From Cryoendolithus antarcticus (Eukaryota; Ascomycota; Dothideomycetes; Cladosporiales; Cladosporiaceae): a stretch of DNA of 64,000 nt. Under the pieces are notes generated by a model, which saw only the letters and a program-made list of their open reading frames with translations, was not told the origin of the DNA and did not search any database. The position numbers were made by a program, and so were the translations under genes. Where the stretch lies: positions 372,001 through 436,000 of the forward strand of contig NAJO01000033.1 of assembly GCA_002077065.1 (NCBI GenBank), written 5' to 3'. Below, piece after piece: positions 31,874-42,542 of this stretch (the stretch's first letter is position 1; the number at the start of each line of letters is the position of its first letter).

Positions 31874-33670
31874 ATGACAAGCAAAACCGCCACATCAACA
31901 GTGCACTCTCTACCTAACGATGGCAGGGAAGCTACAGCTTCGCGCATAGTGACCGCCGACCCATCTCCAAGATCATCGTACGAAGCCTTCACCGAACCTC
32001 CGACTGGAACACAGACGCCAAACCCACTGCTCGGTGGTCATGCGGAACAGAAGTATCCAGAGGAAGGCTACGAGCTAGGTGCTGTGACTAGCCGCAACGC
32101 CCCTCCGCCGGCTCACTTGAGTAATGCCCTCGAGATACTGTATCTCACCCGAAGCAGACGCAGCAATGCTGGTGAGATGGCTGAGAATAGCGATGCAGAG
32201 GCCTTATCGCCAGTCCGCGGGAGTCAAGGCATTCCACCTCAGCTACGCAACCTTGTCACCGAGATCATGTTCGTGCTAGTCTGTAGCAGTGGTCAACTAC
32301 TGTTCAGCTACAATCTTGGCAACGTTACGGTCAACCTGTCGGCTTTCCAAGCAGCTCTCGGAATGCCGAGTGGCGAAGTGCCATGGCTTATGGGCGCCTA
32401 CTCTACAGCACTAGGTTTGACCGTGATTCTCTCAGGTTCTCTAGCGGATTTGCTTGCACCGCGTCTGGTCATCGTGGCTGCATTCGTATGGCTGACGATC
32501 TGGAATATTGTCGGCGCATTCAGCTTGACGGCATCTCGGAGCATCCTCTTCTTCTTCATGCGCGCGATGCAGGGCATGTCAGTGGGGGTGCTTGTAGCCG
32601 GCAGTATGAGCCTGCTGGGAAGGGTGTACTCGCCAGGGCAGCGCAAGACTCGTGTCTTCTCTGCTATGGCTGCAATGGCTCCCCTTGGCTTCTTTATCGG
32701 GGCACTCCAAGGTGGTGCTCTGACGGCACATCTACCATGGATTTTCGGCACGAACGCGATGGTCAGTGGACTACTCATGGCTGCAGCGTGGATGTCTGTA
32801 CCCGACATACGACCTGAGGCAGATCTTCCCGGCTCAGATGTGCCCTCGATCCGCGATTTCGACTGGAAGGGCGCGATTTGTGCGACAGCTGGCTGCATCT
32901 GCCTACTTTTTGGACTTACACAAGGCTCTGTGGTCCACTGGTCACCCTATACGTACTCCTTGATCATTGTTGGCATCGTCATCATTGCTGCATTCTTCTG
33001 GGTTGAAAGCAAAGCACGCCGTCCACTGATCCCGAACTCGCTTTGGAAGACTCCCGGCTTTGCTCCTCTCATGGCAGCGTACTTCTTGAGCTTCGGTAGC
33101 TTTGTCGGAGCATGGCAGTTCTTCGCGGTGCAATTCTTCTCGCGCATACAGCAGAAGTCCGCTCTTACGGTGGCTCTTTACCTACTCCCAAACTGTATCG
33201 CAGGCATACTCGCGGCGTGGATCGTCAGCAAACTGCTTCATCGAGTGCCGGGACACTATATCTACATGGTCAGCATGTTCTGTTATGCACTTGGGCCCGC
33301 ATTTTTCCTACCTCAATCTGCGAACACCTCGTACTGGGCGCTGAGTCTGCCCGGGATCACGCTCGCCACGTTCGGTCCGGATATGAGCTTCGCAGCCGCT
33401 TCGATATTCATCACTTCGAACGTGCCCAGGAGCTATCAGGGCAGCGCGGGGAGTCTGTTGGTCACAATACAGAACCTGTCCTCTGCGATAATGGCCTCAG
33501 CTGCAGACAGCATAGCCGCGCAAGTGGATACTTCCCCTTCTGGAGAAATAGGACTGAAGGGGTTGAAAGCAGCCTGGTGGTTTGCACTTGCCGCCGCGTT
33601 GGCTGGAGCCGTGATCACCGGTGCTGCTGTGCGTATTCCGAAGGAGGTAGAGAAGGAGCACGTCACCTAA
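31874..33670 (+). CDS. MFS transporter, drug:H+ antiporter-2 / AMF1-ATR1 type
   Basis: One exon, 598 residues. A soluble N-terminus of about 125 residues precedes roughly fourteen hydrophobic segments. Helix 1 to 3 motifs such as NVTVNLSAFQAALGM, VPWLMGAYSTALGLTVILSGSLADL and FFFMRAMQGM match the DHA2 subgroup that includes yeast Atr1 (boron and aminotriazole export) and Amf1 (ammonium). The conserved motif C-like region (GPPLGFFIGALQGG-type, here MAPLGFFIGALQGG) is present. Substrate is unknown. It ends 257 bases from the convergent secreted beta-propeller gene. Confidence 0.88.
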   Translation: MTSKTATSTVHSLPNDGREATASRIVTADPSPRSSYEAFTEPPTGTQTPNPLLGGHAEQKYPEEGYELGAVTSRNAPPPAHLSNALEILYLTRSRRSNAGEMAENSDAEALSPVRGSQGIPPQLRNLVTEIMFVLVCSSGQLLFSYNLGNVTVNLSAFQAALGMPSGEVPWLMGAYSTALGLTVILSGSLADLLAPRLVIVAAFVWLTIWNIVGAFSLTASRSILFFFMRAMQGMSVGVLVAGSMSLLGRVYSPGQRKTRVFSAMAAMAPLGFFIGALQGGALTAHLPWIFGTNAMVSGLLMAAAWMSVPDIRPEADLPGSDVPSIRDFDWKGAICATAGCICLLFGLTQGSVVHWSPYTYSLIIVGIVIIAAFFWVESKARRPLIPNSLWKTPGFAPLMAAYFLSFGSFVGAWQFFAVQFFSRIQQKSALTVALYLLPNCIAGILAAWIVSKLLHRVPGHYIYMVSMFCYALGPAFFLPQSANTSYWALSLPGITLATFGPDMSFAAASIFITSNVPRSYQGSAGSLLVTIQNLSSAIMASAADSIAAQVDTSPSGEIGLKGLKAAWWFALAAALAGAVITGAAVRIPKEVEKEHVT

Positions 33671-33927
33671 GCAGGCTCGATTCGATATCACTGCACTTCT
33701 CCTGAATATTGAGAACTGGCCACTGCACCTATCCCCTGAGCTGTGGTAGATGGCGCTGCCTGTATGCATGTCCGAGAAGGACCAAGCTCTTGCGGAACAC
33801 AATCCGAGGAGTTGCGGCTATCACTCTGAGGAACTGCGATTTGGGCCGGCAGGCTACAGTCGAGTGAAACGATCATAGGTCTCTTCTGAACCCCCAGGGA
33901 AGCGGACGTTTCGATACAGAGTACACG

Positions 33928-35165
33928 CTATAACTGATACTTGCCAACGAAGTTCGTCGCCAGACCCGCAAACCAAATCGAGTTCGTGCCATTATCATAA
34001 TGCATGCCGATGTTTCCATTCGGCAACACGCTAGTACCACCGACATTCAGCACAGTACCGGGCTGGTAGATGATACCAAACTGATTTGTCGTGGGAGTGT
34101 AGGTGTTGAGCGAGTTGGTCGTGATGGTGGAGAACCCTATCATCGAACATCAGTCAAGCCCAACGGCGACATTGCTCAATGCGACTCACAAATCCTGCCA
34201 TTACGATCTAGCGTGTTCTCGGTTGGCAGCGCCACCGGGCTCGTCTTGTCGTCGATAAAGACTTGGATCGCCTTGGTCTTGATGTCGATGCTGACTTGTG
34301 AGTTTCCGGCCAGACTAGTGAACCAGATCTTGCCCAGGTACTCAACACGGATGACTGTCGGTAATGCCGCAGTCGCCGGCAGTGGATACTCCGTCCAGGT
34401 CTCGGTCTGTGGGTCGAAACGTCCGATCTTGTTCGAGAGCATCTCGGTGATCCAGACGGCCTTGTCGCTTGCGACCTGCACTCCAAGAGCTCCGGAGCCT
34501 GGCGTAGGGACAGTCCAACACTTGGTCTTTGTCGTCACGTAGTCGAAGAGACAGAGCTTGCCGGCTGTGGTCATGGTAAACCACATCTAATGATGGATGT
34601 CAGTGGTCACATCGTTTGCGATACGAACGGGAGCACTCACTCCAGTCTCGCCCGGCCACCCATCATTGAAAGGCTGGAGGTTACCCAACGCATTCTGAAC
34701 GGGATCACCAGTGTTGAATACTTCCACGACCTTGGTATTCGGGTCGATCCTTGCCATCTGGTTTCGAATGCCTGTGGCAACATACACTTTGCCATCTTTG
34801 CCAGTCCGGACAACGCATGAGCCTGCAATGCGACCTTGGGCTGCGCTGAGCGCGGCAAAATTCGGGACCGGCAGCGGCGCGAGGGTGTATGGAATGTCAT
34901 ACTCGGTCAATACTCCAGTCTTGGGGTCGACGCGGACAATCTTGTTGGACAGGAAGGTGTCGGCCTAGTCCAAGCGTCAGGGCGACGTATACACGTTTCT
35001 AAGGTCATTACCTACATAGATGGCGCCGTCAGGGCCAGTGTCGATGTCGCATGGTGCCGCAAGAGGCGTCTTCAGGTTATAGTATGTGAAGCCAGTTGTT
35101 GCTGTTGGTGCTGCTGCTGCACAGGTGGCAAGCAATGTCAATAGTGCAGTCGACTTCCACGCCAT
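33928..35165 (-). CDS. Secreted streptogramin-lyase-like (Vgb/SMP-30 fold) beta-propeller protein
   Basis: Four exons (35165-35016, 34964-34641, 34586-34190, 34136-33928) give 359 residues. The first 20 residues form a clear signal peptide ending at AAAAP. The rest is a series of roughly 45-residue blades with repeating G-x-I/V-Y-V/W-F-T and IxRxDP turns (DGAIYADTF, KIVRVDPKTG, GKVYVATGIRNQMARIDP, AVWITEMLSNKIGRFDP, GKIWFTSL, GRIWFSTI), the pattern of virginiamycin B lyase and SMP-30-like propellers. Vgb linearises type B streptogramins; fungal relatives are uncharacterised. The catalytic His/Glu set cannot be verified by eye, so lyase activity is unproven. The first intron donor is GTAGGT, which gives IYADTF across the join. 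Confidence 0.8.
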
Positions 35166-35501
35166 GACTTTCGATCAACAGGGCTAGCTATTATCTGCAG
35201 TGCAATCAAAAAGTCTTCCTCTCTCATGCATAGGCGCGAGCATCGCGGACGTGCAGTCGCCATCTTTATGGCATGGTGACGATATTTTGTCCGTGCCTCG
35301 GTGTCCATGTACATATTGTAAAGATCGTCATCCTTCAACGGTCGCGCAAAACCCAATCCACGGTAAAGCACGGTAAAGCTCTCTTGTGGCGCGCTACTGG
35401 TACTCAGTTGGCGGGCATACCGGAAACAACATGAAGTGAATGATAGTTTACGTATCTGCAACACTTTGCTATAAGCGCTGCCCGCTAACTCAAGCTTAAG
35501 C
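35166..35501. other. Promoter of the secreted beta-propeller gene
   Basis: Lies between two minus-strand genes. No gene or repeat is evident. Confidence 0.45.
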
Positions 35502-37381
35502 TCAACTGAGCCCAGTCAGCGCCTTGTACACAGGTACAAAGACGCCGCATCTGGAGTCTGCCTCGATCTGATCGACCACCGTCACCCCGCTTCCTTGAGC
35601 ATTTCCCCGATTGCCAAACAATCCCAGGTCGAAGGTTCCATCTACTACATCCCCGCTTCCCTCAGTGTACAGTCCTCCTAGTGCGGCCTGAGTAGCGCCC
35701 TCTAATACTACTCCTGTAGTTCCAGTGCCGATTCCATTCCAACCGGGCCCTCCAGCAGGGTTCTTAGCAAACCTCGCCCACGCTCCCATCATAGTGTTGC
35801 TCAAAGCGTATTCCTGCGTCGTGACGTTCGTCTTGGCATACGTCCCAAAGACAATCGGGATCTCGCTGCTGTGATAGACACCAAGCCCAGGGTAGGCTTG
35901 CGTATTCGGGAACGAAGCGTTGAAGTAGTAGCGCCAGGCCGGAGTCCCCAGAGCGGCTGTGTCATTCGCAACGAGCGCTGTTGGGCAGGTGAAGACGTAG
36001 TCGGTGAAGACTGCGGATGCACGATCGTAATCTGAGCCGAAGGAGGGAGGATAGGCGGCCGTGATTGCTTCTACGAGTGCGGAAGAGGCGCCGAACAGGC
36101 CGGTGATGTAGGCTGTGAAGTTTGTTTGACCGACGGCGAAGACACTGAGAGGATCATTAGTGGTAGCGCAAATATATCTCAAGGCACTGAAGTCGACTCA
36201 CCGGCCCTCCTGGGCGTCTGTGCCGCTCAGAATCGGGATCCTCGCAATATTGCCGCTTATTCGCTGCTGAGCCGGGTTCTGCACTAGCGTCACATTGTCC
36301 GCAATCGGACTGAACGTGAGCTCCTGTTTCTCGATCACGTCCTTGATCGCTGTGGCATTCGCAGCTCGCAGACACGTGAGATTGCTGGCATATGTGCCAG
36401 GACAGCCCAATGCTGCGCTCAGCTGAGCCCAGGGCACTTGAGCCTGAGCTGGCGATATCTTAGGCGCGACAGCGTACGAGTATTGTCCGCTCTGCAAAAT
36501 CGCTGCACGAAATGGTGGCGTGCTGTTCGCTGGGAAAGACGTGAGAAGGGCATCGACGCTGAATGCGCCAGCACTCTCGCCGAAGATAGTCACTTTTTTC
36601 GGAGAGCCTCCGAACGCTTTGATGTTGCGTTGCACCCAGTCAAGACCAAGGCGCTGGTCGAGAAAGCCCAGATTGTGGCCAGTGGCCGGTAGCTCATTGG
36701 TCGTAGGGAAGCCGAAGACTATCGGGGATGTCAGTGCGTGACTATACGCGAGATCGACACCGCTTGGAGCTCACCATTCGTCCGATAGTTCACGGTAACG
36801 ACGATCACATCCTCGTAACTCGCAAACGAGCTGCCATCATAGTATATCTGCCCAGCGTTGCCAAACTGCAGGCTCCCACCATAGATCCAGTACATCACGG
36901 AGCGGCCATCTGCCGGAGCCGGTGTCGAAGGCGCGTAGACGTTTAAGTACAAACAGTCCTCGCTTTCCTGGGGCGCCGGATTATTGAAGATAGCCTCAGC
37001 AAACAGCTGTGACGCGAGTGGGTACTGAAACTGCTGGATACACGCCGGGCGCCATGCAGTGGCGTTGATGGTGCCGAAGTTCGCGGGCTTCTCTGGCGGA
37101 GCGAATCGAATTGGCGGCTTCGCGAACGGAATCCCAAGATACTTATTCACGCTTGCTGTGGCTGCTGGGAGGGAGGTCGTTGTGCCGATGAGTATGCCTG
37201 CGTCGACGGTCGCGGTAGGTCCTCCACCGCCATAGGCACTCGAGACGGCAGATGGGGTCGATGTAGGGCGTGCAGTGTGTTTTGTGTTCCAGTACCGATC
37301 CGTTGCTGTCGTCCAGTACTCGCATGACACCGTCTGCGCAAACACCTGGATGGCTATCACGGCGGCGCTAAGTCCAATCAT
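35502..37381 (-). CDS. Secreted type B carboxylesterase (alpha/beta hydrolase)
   Basis: Three exons (37381-36775, 36718-36202, 36144-35502) give 588 residues. I start at the ATG 37381 because it opens a signal peptide (MIGLSAAVIAIQVFAQTVS); no ATG lies further upstream in frame. The carboxylesterase B features are EDCLYLNVYAP, the oxyanion loop WIYGGSLQFGN, the nucleophile elbow FGESAGAFS (Ser about 251), an acidic residue in GTDAQEG, and the histidine in GVYHSSEIPIVFGT. Several N-glycosylation sites are present. Such extracellular esterases cleave carboxylic esters or lipids. It is followed on the same strand by the secreted propeller, so the two could be co-expressed. Confidence 0.92.
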
Positions 37382-38193
37382 CGTCAGAGACGCTCCTGCT
37401 CGATAGGTCTTCGTGAATAGAAGCAAAGCTGCATAAACACAATTGAAAGTTCTACTCACTGCGTCCTGCACGCGAGGTGCACTATAACGAAACCTTCATC
37501 AGCTAAGCGGCACTGTTGTTCGCCCAGTGATCAGTAGCGTACATGCAGCATGCTATCCCATACAGGCAACTGCTTTCTCGGATGTGAGAGTTACGGCACC
37601 ACCAACCAAGTCATAGTGGAGTCGCAATTGACCTCGGTGCGACAAGCATCGTCGTTCCTCATGAGGCGCAATGAATGACGCTAGCAGCCGCGTACATGAA
37701 GTCCATATTGCGGGGAAATGAGGATCGAAGAGCGCGCAACGAAGATCCTGGTACGGTTTCGATGTAAATGAATTGCGACAATCTTGGTAGATCGCTAGGG
37801 CGTGCTTTACAAAGTCGGTCGGTTCGACAAGAATAGACCGCGATATATGAAAGACTGTGCCACTCGCGTTACTGCAAGAAGGTCTGCTCATCGCGTTGCG
37901 TGCCAAGCTTGACATCGGTTGATCTCCTTGATGCACGACCTCAAGGATTGCATGTCATCGCACTGCATAGCTACCGGTCGTACGTACGCCACGCGTTCGT
38001 CATCGATTACCGTCGCCTCGAACTGCGGGGACGCCAGGTCACCACGTGGACGTACGTGAGATGTAAGGTGTCGCCTCGTATGGCGGCAAGTGTGCAGTGC
38101 AGCACCTGCAGACATAGTACCAATGTGGCACGCCACCATCGTGTTTTCAACAATCCAGAATGATCCAGCAGATCCAGCAGACTGCAGAAGGCC
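37382..38193. other. Esterase promoter region and PRP38B-like 3' region
   Basis: About 0.8 kb with no convincing gene. Several short frames occur on both strands but none has a recognisable product. Confidence 0.45.
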
Positions 38194-39252
38194 TCACGGC
38201 TCGTCCTTCTTCGCCTTCGTCCATTCCGCCTTGACGCAGACTCTCCCCTTCTTGTCGAGCACCTTCCCACGGTCCCACTCCCGACCCTCGCCTTTGCCAG
38301 TCCACCTCACGTCTCGATCATCTTTCTCGCGACCGCTCCCCTCCCACTTTTCGACATGCGTCTCGCTGAAGCCAGCTTCTCGGAGTCGAGCAGCGCGGTT
38401 CGATCGCCACTTCGCCCGGTCACGCAGAGCTTCTCGGGCCTCGTCCCAATCGTCTACGTCTTCATCTAGTGACACGTCTGCAGATGGATCGTAGGTGGGA
38501 TCATTGAATCGTAGGTCCATGGTGCTGCCCGATTTTGTTTGAGCGCCTCGCCCACGTGGTCGTACGACACTGGGTGGTGAGGGTCCAAGTGGCTCAGATT
38601 CGGATCCAGCGTCCAAGTCCGCGGCGTCTTCGTCGTAATCGTCATAACTCAGACGTGTGTCCGCCGTCTTCGCCAGAAGTCTGGAGCGTGCAGCATGTTC
38701 ACATTCGCACCTGCGCTTCGACTCTCTGCCCTCCCGCCGAGATAGACGAGATTCTTTTGACGAGCTCCGCTTAGCCCTGCATTCAGGCGCACTGCATGGC
38801 ACATGCCTCCCGTCGCTGACTTCATGCTGTTCTTTTCGCCGTTTCGAATCATCCCCTCTCACCGATGACCGAGATCCATGAGATGGATGCCGTCGATCTG
38901 TCTCCCTCTCGTCTACCCTCCTCCCGAGTCCCCCCAGCGCCAGACCCCATCTATCAGCCCTCTCGTCCCCACCCTCCCGCTTGCGCTTGCGATCATGATC
39001 ACGCCCAGAAGTCGAGGTCGAGGTTGGCAGTCCAGCGCCAACGAGTGCTCTCAATCTGGCTCGACTGTCTGCACTCTCCTTTGCCAGGAGAGCAGCATTG
39101 TGACTGTCGACTTGACTAACTATCTGCTTCAGAAAGCGGGTGTTCGGCTTAGGAGCGTTCTTGTCTCGCTTCTGGCGAAGATGTGCAGGTGGATTTGGAC
39201 CTGAGAGCAACGAGATGATGTAATCATCGTCCAGCGCAGAGTCTGCGGGCAT
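38194..39252 (-). CDS. PRP38B-like pre-mRNA splicing-associated protein
   Basis: One exon, 352 residues from the ATG at 39252. The N-terminal motif LDDDYIISLLSGPNPP, then PKPNTRFLKQIVSQVDSHNAALLAKE, is the conserved start of the fungal proteins annotated as pre-mRNA-splicing factor 38B. The middle is Arg, Ser, Lys and Asp rich (SR-like). The C-terminus holds another conserved block, AKWRSNRAARLREAGFSETHVEKWE. A role in the spliceosome is taken from family annotation, not shown by the sequence. The frame continues upstream to an ATG at 39324 (24 more residues); I prefer the inner start because homologues begin close to it. It is divergent from SOS7. Confidence 0.75.
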   Translation of the reverse strand: MPADSALDDDYIISLLSGPNPPAHLRQKRDKNAPKPNTRFLKQIVSQVDSHNAALLAKESADSRARLRALVGAGLPTSTSTSGRDHDRKRKREGGDERADRWGLALGGLGRRVDERETDRRHPSHGSRSSVRGDDSKRRKEQHEVSDGRHVPCSAPECRAKRSSSKESRLSRREGRESKRRCECEHAARSRLLAKTADTRLSYDDYDEDAADLDAGSESEPLGPSPPSVVRPRGRGAQTKSGSTMDLRFNDPTYDPSADVSLDEDVDDWDEAREALRDRAKWRSNRAARLREAGFSETHVEKWEGSGREKDDRDVRWTGKGEGREWDRGKVLDKKGRVCVKAEWTKAKKDEP

Positions 39253-39454
39253 CGCAAGAGCTGGCAGTGATTTCGAAGTAGTCTGTGATGCACATACAAC
39301 AAGGTGTCTCATGTTCGAGTGCAATCGTCAATTCTTAGTCATCACCGCCAAATGCTGCGTCATTGTTTGTTGACGATCTTACGCGCATCGCAACCACTTC
39401 ACATCTATCGCCCTCAAACCCGGTACACTCACGCGCAGAGGACTTATCGCCGCC
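39253..39454. promoter_or_regulatory. Short bidirectional promoter, PRP38B-like / SOS7
   Basis: About 200 bases (130 if the upstream ATG at 39324 is used) separate the two divergent start codons, so the two genes must share promoter sequence. No specific site was assigned. Confidence 0.5.
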
Positions 39455-40270
39455 ATGGACGTCGAAACCGCCCTCTCGCGCCTTCAAGCGCCCTCTCAGC
39501 TGTCCATCCTGGCCCTCTCCCACCCTCTTCTCGAACCACCTACACCAAAAAAACGCGCCTCTGACATCTCAGAGAACCCCGATCGCACACCTTCGGCTCT
39601 CCAAGCGGATCTTGTCCACTATCAGGAACTCTTCGCCAAGTTGCGATTCTCCTATGTCGAGCAAGTCACGAAAGAACGCTTCCTCCGTGCAGTCACAGCC
39701 TCACCACCCGAGTTCGTCAACGGCGCGCAGAACGCTGAGCTGGAGGCGGAGCTGAAGGAGATGAAAGCTGGGTTAAAGGACAAGAAAGCAGAGGTCAAGG
39801 CCATCGTTGGTGAACTGGAGGAAAAGGGAACGGAATTGGTCTCGAGGTATGAGGGCGTCGAGCTGCAGATTAGGCAGCTTGAGAGCCTGCCAGATGAGAT
39901 TGTGGACTTGCAGACAACAATTGAGGAGCTGGAGAATGCAGCTCAGTCAGACAGACTGCATCCAACAAAGCCGGAATTGTTGATGGGACTGCAGCCCACG
40001 CTCGAACTGCTGTCCAGCAAGGAGACAGAGCTTGCCGATCTTGATGCAAAGATCGCGGCCTTGCAGCGAGAGCAACCTGAGAAGCAGCGCATCATCGCCG
40101 GACTCGAGACTGAGCTAGAGCCATTGCGACTTAGGAAGGAGGCTGCTGTCAAGAGTGCGAACGAGGCGAAGCGCGGGAAAGAGAACGGAGGACTGGGTGA
40201 TAATCTGGAGCTACAAGGACGATGGCTACGGGGTGTTGAGGCTGGACTTAAGGGCATGCTCGAGGTGTAG
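39455..40270 (+). CDS. SOS7: Kinetochore protein Sos7-like coiled-coil protein
   Basis: One exon, 271 residues. Residues 51-75 hold the family signature (LVHYQELFAKLRFSYVEQV, then TKERFLRAV). From about residue 90 to 245 the protein is a Glu/Lys/Leu-rich coiled coil, briefly broken near a Pro at 170-175. In fission yeast Sos7 works with Mis12 and KNL1/Spc7 in the kinetochore. A start at the only N-terminal ATG gives MDVETALSRLQ, which fits. The identification rests mainly on the short N-terminal motif plus the coiled-coil length. Confidence 0.82.
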   Translation: MDVETALSRLQAPSQLSILALSHPLLEPPTPKKRASDISENPDRTPSALQADLVHYQELFAKLRFSYVEQVTKERFLRAVTASPPEFVNGAQNAELEAELKEMKAGLKDKKAEVKAIVGELEEKGTELVSRYEGVELQIRQLESLPDEIVDLQTTIEELENAAQSDRLHPTKPELLMGLQPTLELLSSKETELADLDAKIAALQREQPEKQRIIAGLETELEPLRLRKEAAVKSANEAKRGKENGGLGDNLELQGRWLRGVEAGLKGMLEV

Positions 40271-40632
40271 GAGTCATGACTTTGCGGTGCAGCAGCATGA
40301 TGATGGAACACTCCATTCATCTTGGGAGGGACGCTTAGGCGCACACAGCGTTGATACGAATACGGCATCCATTTCGTGTGGCGCACGAAGGGTCAAGCAA
40401 GCATCGCGCGGCAGAAAAGCTGACGACACGAATCGTACGAGTGTGCCAATCGTATGCCCTGCGCATTGCGGCTGAACTCGTTACGCGAACGCGACGATCC
40501 TCGAAACCAGCCGTGTTCTAACAAAGGTCGCGAACATCAAAGTAATTGGCAGGTGATAGATTAGGAGCTGCTGTAACTGAGCAGTTGCGTACGCTCGGCG
40601 CTGGCTGCTTGTACTTGACACTGCAAGCAAAC
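40271..40632. other. Intergenic region SOS7 / methyltransferase
   Basis: Contains the SOS7 3' region and the methyltransferase promoter. The frame of the methyltransferase stays open upstream to about 40546 but without an ATG. Nothing else seen. Confidence 0.45.
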
Positions 40633-41447
40633 ATGGCGAATCCCATTCTGCAAGCTCGAACTGCTGCGAAGCAAGCTGCGCACTTACTGCCACTTCTGAA
40701 GCCTAGTATGACCATGCTTGATGTGGGTTGTGGACCGGGAACTATCAGTTTGGGACTTGCACAGGCCGTACCGGATGGCATAGTCATTGGCATTGATCTC
40801 AACCCCGGTACGCTACACGAACAAGGCCATCCGCCTTCAGCATCGATAGCGCTGATACCAGCACAGCGTCCATCAAGCACGCGCAAGAACTCGCTATCGA
40901 GTTAGGCATTACCAACGCGACTTTCCAAGTTGGCAGTGCGGACAACCTGGCAGCCTTCTCTGACGCCTCCTTCGACATCGTGCACGAACACCAGCTGCTG
41001 CCCTACGTGCCGAAGCCCATTGAGGCAATTCGCGAGTGGCGTCGCGTGCTGAAGCCAGGCGGCATAATTTCCCTCCGCAGCTGCAGCTTCATCACCGCCG
41101 TACCCGAACTACCAGGCCTTGTCGATTACTTCACATTTCTTCCGAAAGTTCTGGCGCAACGGGGTGGTGATGTGAACGCAGGTCGTAAGCACGCGACATT
41201 ACTTCAGGAGGCTGGCTTTGATCTGAATAACGCGAGGCTGGACTCGGTGGCCTGGGAATTGTCTGGTGTTGAAGGCAGGACGACGTTTGCGGCAGGAGCT
41301 GGAGATCGGCTTAGGGAGCCGTTGCTGGGTCTCGGGATGGCTACGCAGAAGGAGTGTGATGGGATACGCGATGCGTGGGAGGAGTGGAAGGGAATGGAGG
41401 AAGGGAGGGTCATTGCGCTGGACAGTGCAGTTGTTGCATGGAAGTAG
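40633..41447 (+). CDS. SAM-dependent class I methyltransferase (UbiE/COQ5-like)
   Basis: Exons 40633-40807 and 40867-41447 give 251 residues. Motif I MLDVGCGPGTISLG (residues 28-41) binds S-adenosylmethionine, followed by the acidic strand VIGIDLNP. The intron was set so that the join reads GIDLNPASIKHAQELA, typical of the fold; the nearer acceptor CTTCAG would break the frame. Later motifs are FQVGSADNLAAF, FDIVHEHQLLPYV and REWRRVLKPGGIISL. The substrate is unknown; similar fungal enzymes are often annotated as UbiE/COQ5 methyltransferases. The first 20 residues are shorter than in many relatives, so an undetected upstream exon is possible. Confidence 0.85.
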
Positions 41448-42542
41448 AGAGAATTTGCGCTTCTTGCCTGAGAGCGAAGCAAGTTTACCTGCGATACAGC
41501 GAGCGTTGTACCTTGTACTTGACCTCTCCATATGTGGCTTGACTCTCTGTAAAGACCAGCTGCTCTGCTGAATGGACACCACGTACACTCATCATGCAGC
41601 TGTCTGGCAATGATCGTGAACTACCTTACGCGGCTCTACACCGAGGACGGGGAAGGCCTGGCGATGGCCGGAAGCGTCCCGAGGCGTTGTGGACAACCCC
41701 GATAGCCGCGCGCTTTCGCGTCGAAACGGCTCCTCATAGGCAACCACGCAACGTAGGCGGGCCTGCGACTCTACTCTTTCCTCAATCTTCCCTTCATCGC
41801 GGTCATTTTTCAGGGCGTCTCTTCCTCTGCTACCGTGACACCTTTAGGGAGTACGTCCGACGACGTGGCTAAAGTGTCCGCCAAGAGGCATGGATAGTAC
41901 CTGCACACTGAACCCCCCGAAGCCGACCCCCTCCGTGGCGGCAATCCAATGGCTGGCCATCGTCAACGCTGGTCAACGAGCACCCGACGTCAACCTTACC
42001 TGCACGCGACAGTCCATTCGACGCTGCTGAATGACGTTCGAGCTTATCTCTCGATGTCGAGCCAAGGCCATACCAAGACGCCCCCAAGAGTTTTATCACG
42101 ACCCCCTCTCCACCTCCGCCGAAGCTTTTGTGCTTGTCGGCGCACGGGAAGCACGACGCCTCACGCGACCTGCCCCATTGGCACTGTGACTTGCATGCAT
42201 ATCTTGCAACACGGAGACATGCCTCAATCCGATGTGACCCAAGAGTCGCTTGTCCCGCGGTAGCAAATCACTACGCATGCTTGCCACTACAGTCAATGAC
42301 CTCCTTCCTCAATGGTTATGCTGGTATCACTTGGCGGCAATAGAGCTGCTGTGCCGTCTTGTCATTGATCGTCTGCAATACTGCGTGGGCTACCTTGTGA
42401 GTATGAATCTGGTGGCACAAGTGGGTCGACCTTGTAGTGCAGCTATCATCTCGTGTCGGGGCAAGTATAAGGTAGGCCCTCACATCACAGTCTGATTCCC
42501 GGAGCTGTTTAGTCTCTGCGTCAATTGCACACGTTGCAGATC
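41448..42542. other. 1.1-kb region upstream of the OPT transporter
   Basis: No convincing gene on either strand. It should contain the OPT promoter. Short Arg-rich frames here look like chance. Confidence 0.45.

Noticed and set aside
34965..35015. Donor one step downstream (GTAATG) in the propeller gene's first intron
   Set aside because: It leaves the next exon out of frame; GTAGGT gives IYADTFLSNK in phase 0.
29914..37381. Secondary-metabolite biosynthesis cluster
   Set aside because: No polyketide synthase, peptide synthetase, terpene cyclase or pathway regulator lies nearby; only transport and secreted enzymes.
40837..40866. Nearer acceptor (CTTCAG) for the methyltransferase intron
   Set aside because: Using it breaks the reading frame, whereas the CACAG at 40866 gives GIDLNPASIKHAQEL in frame.
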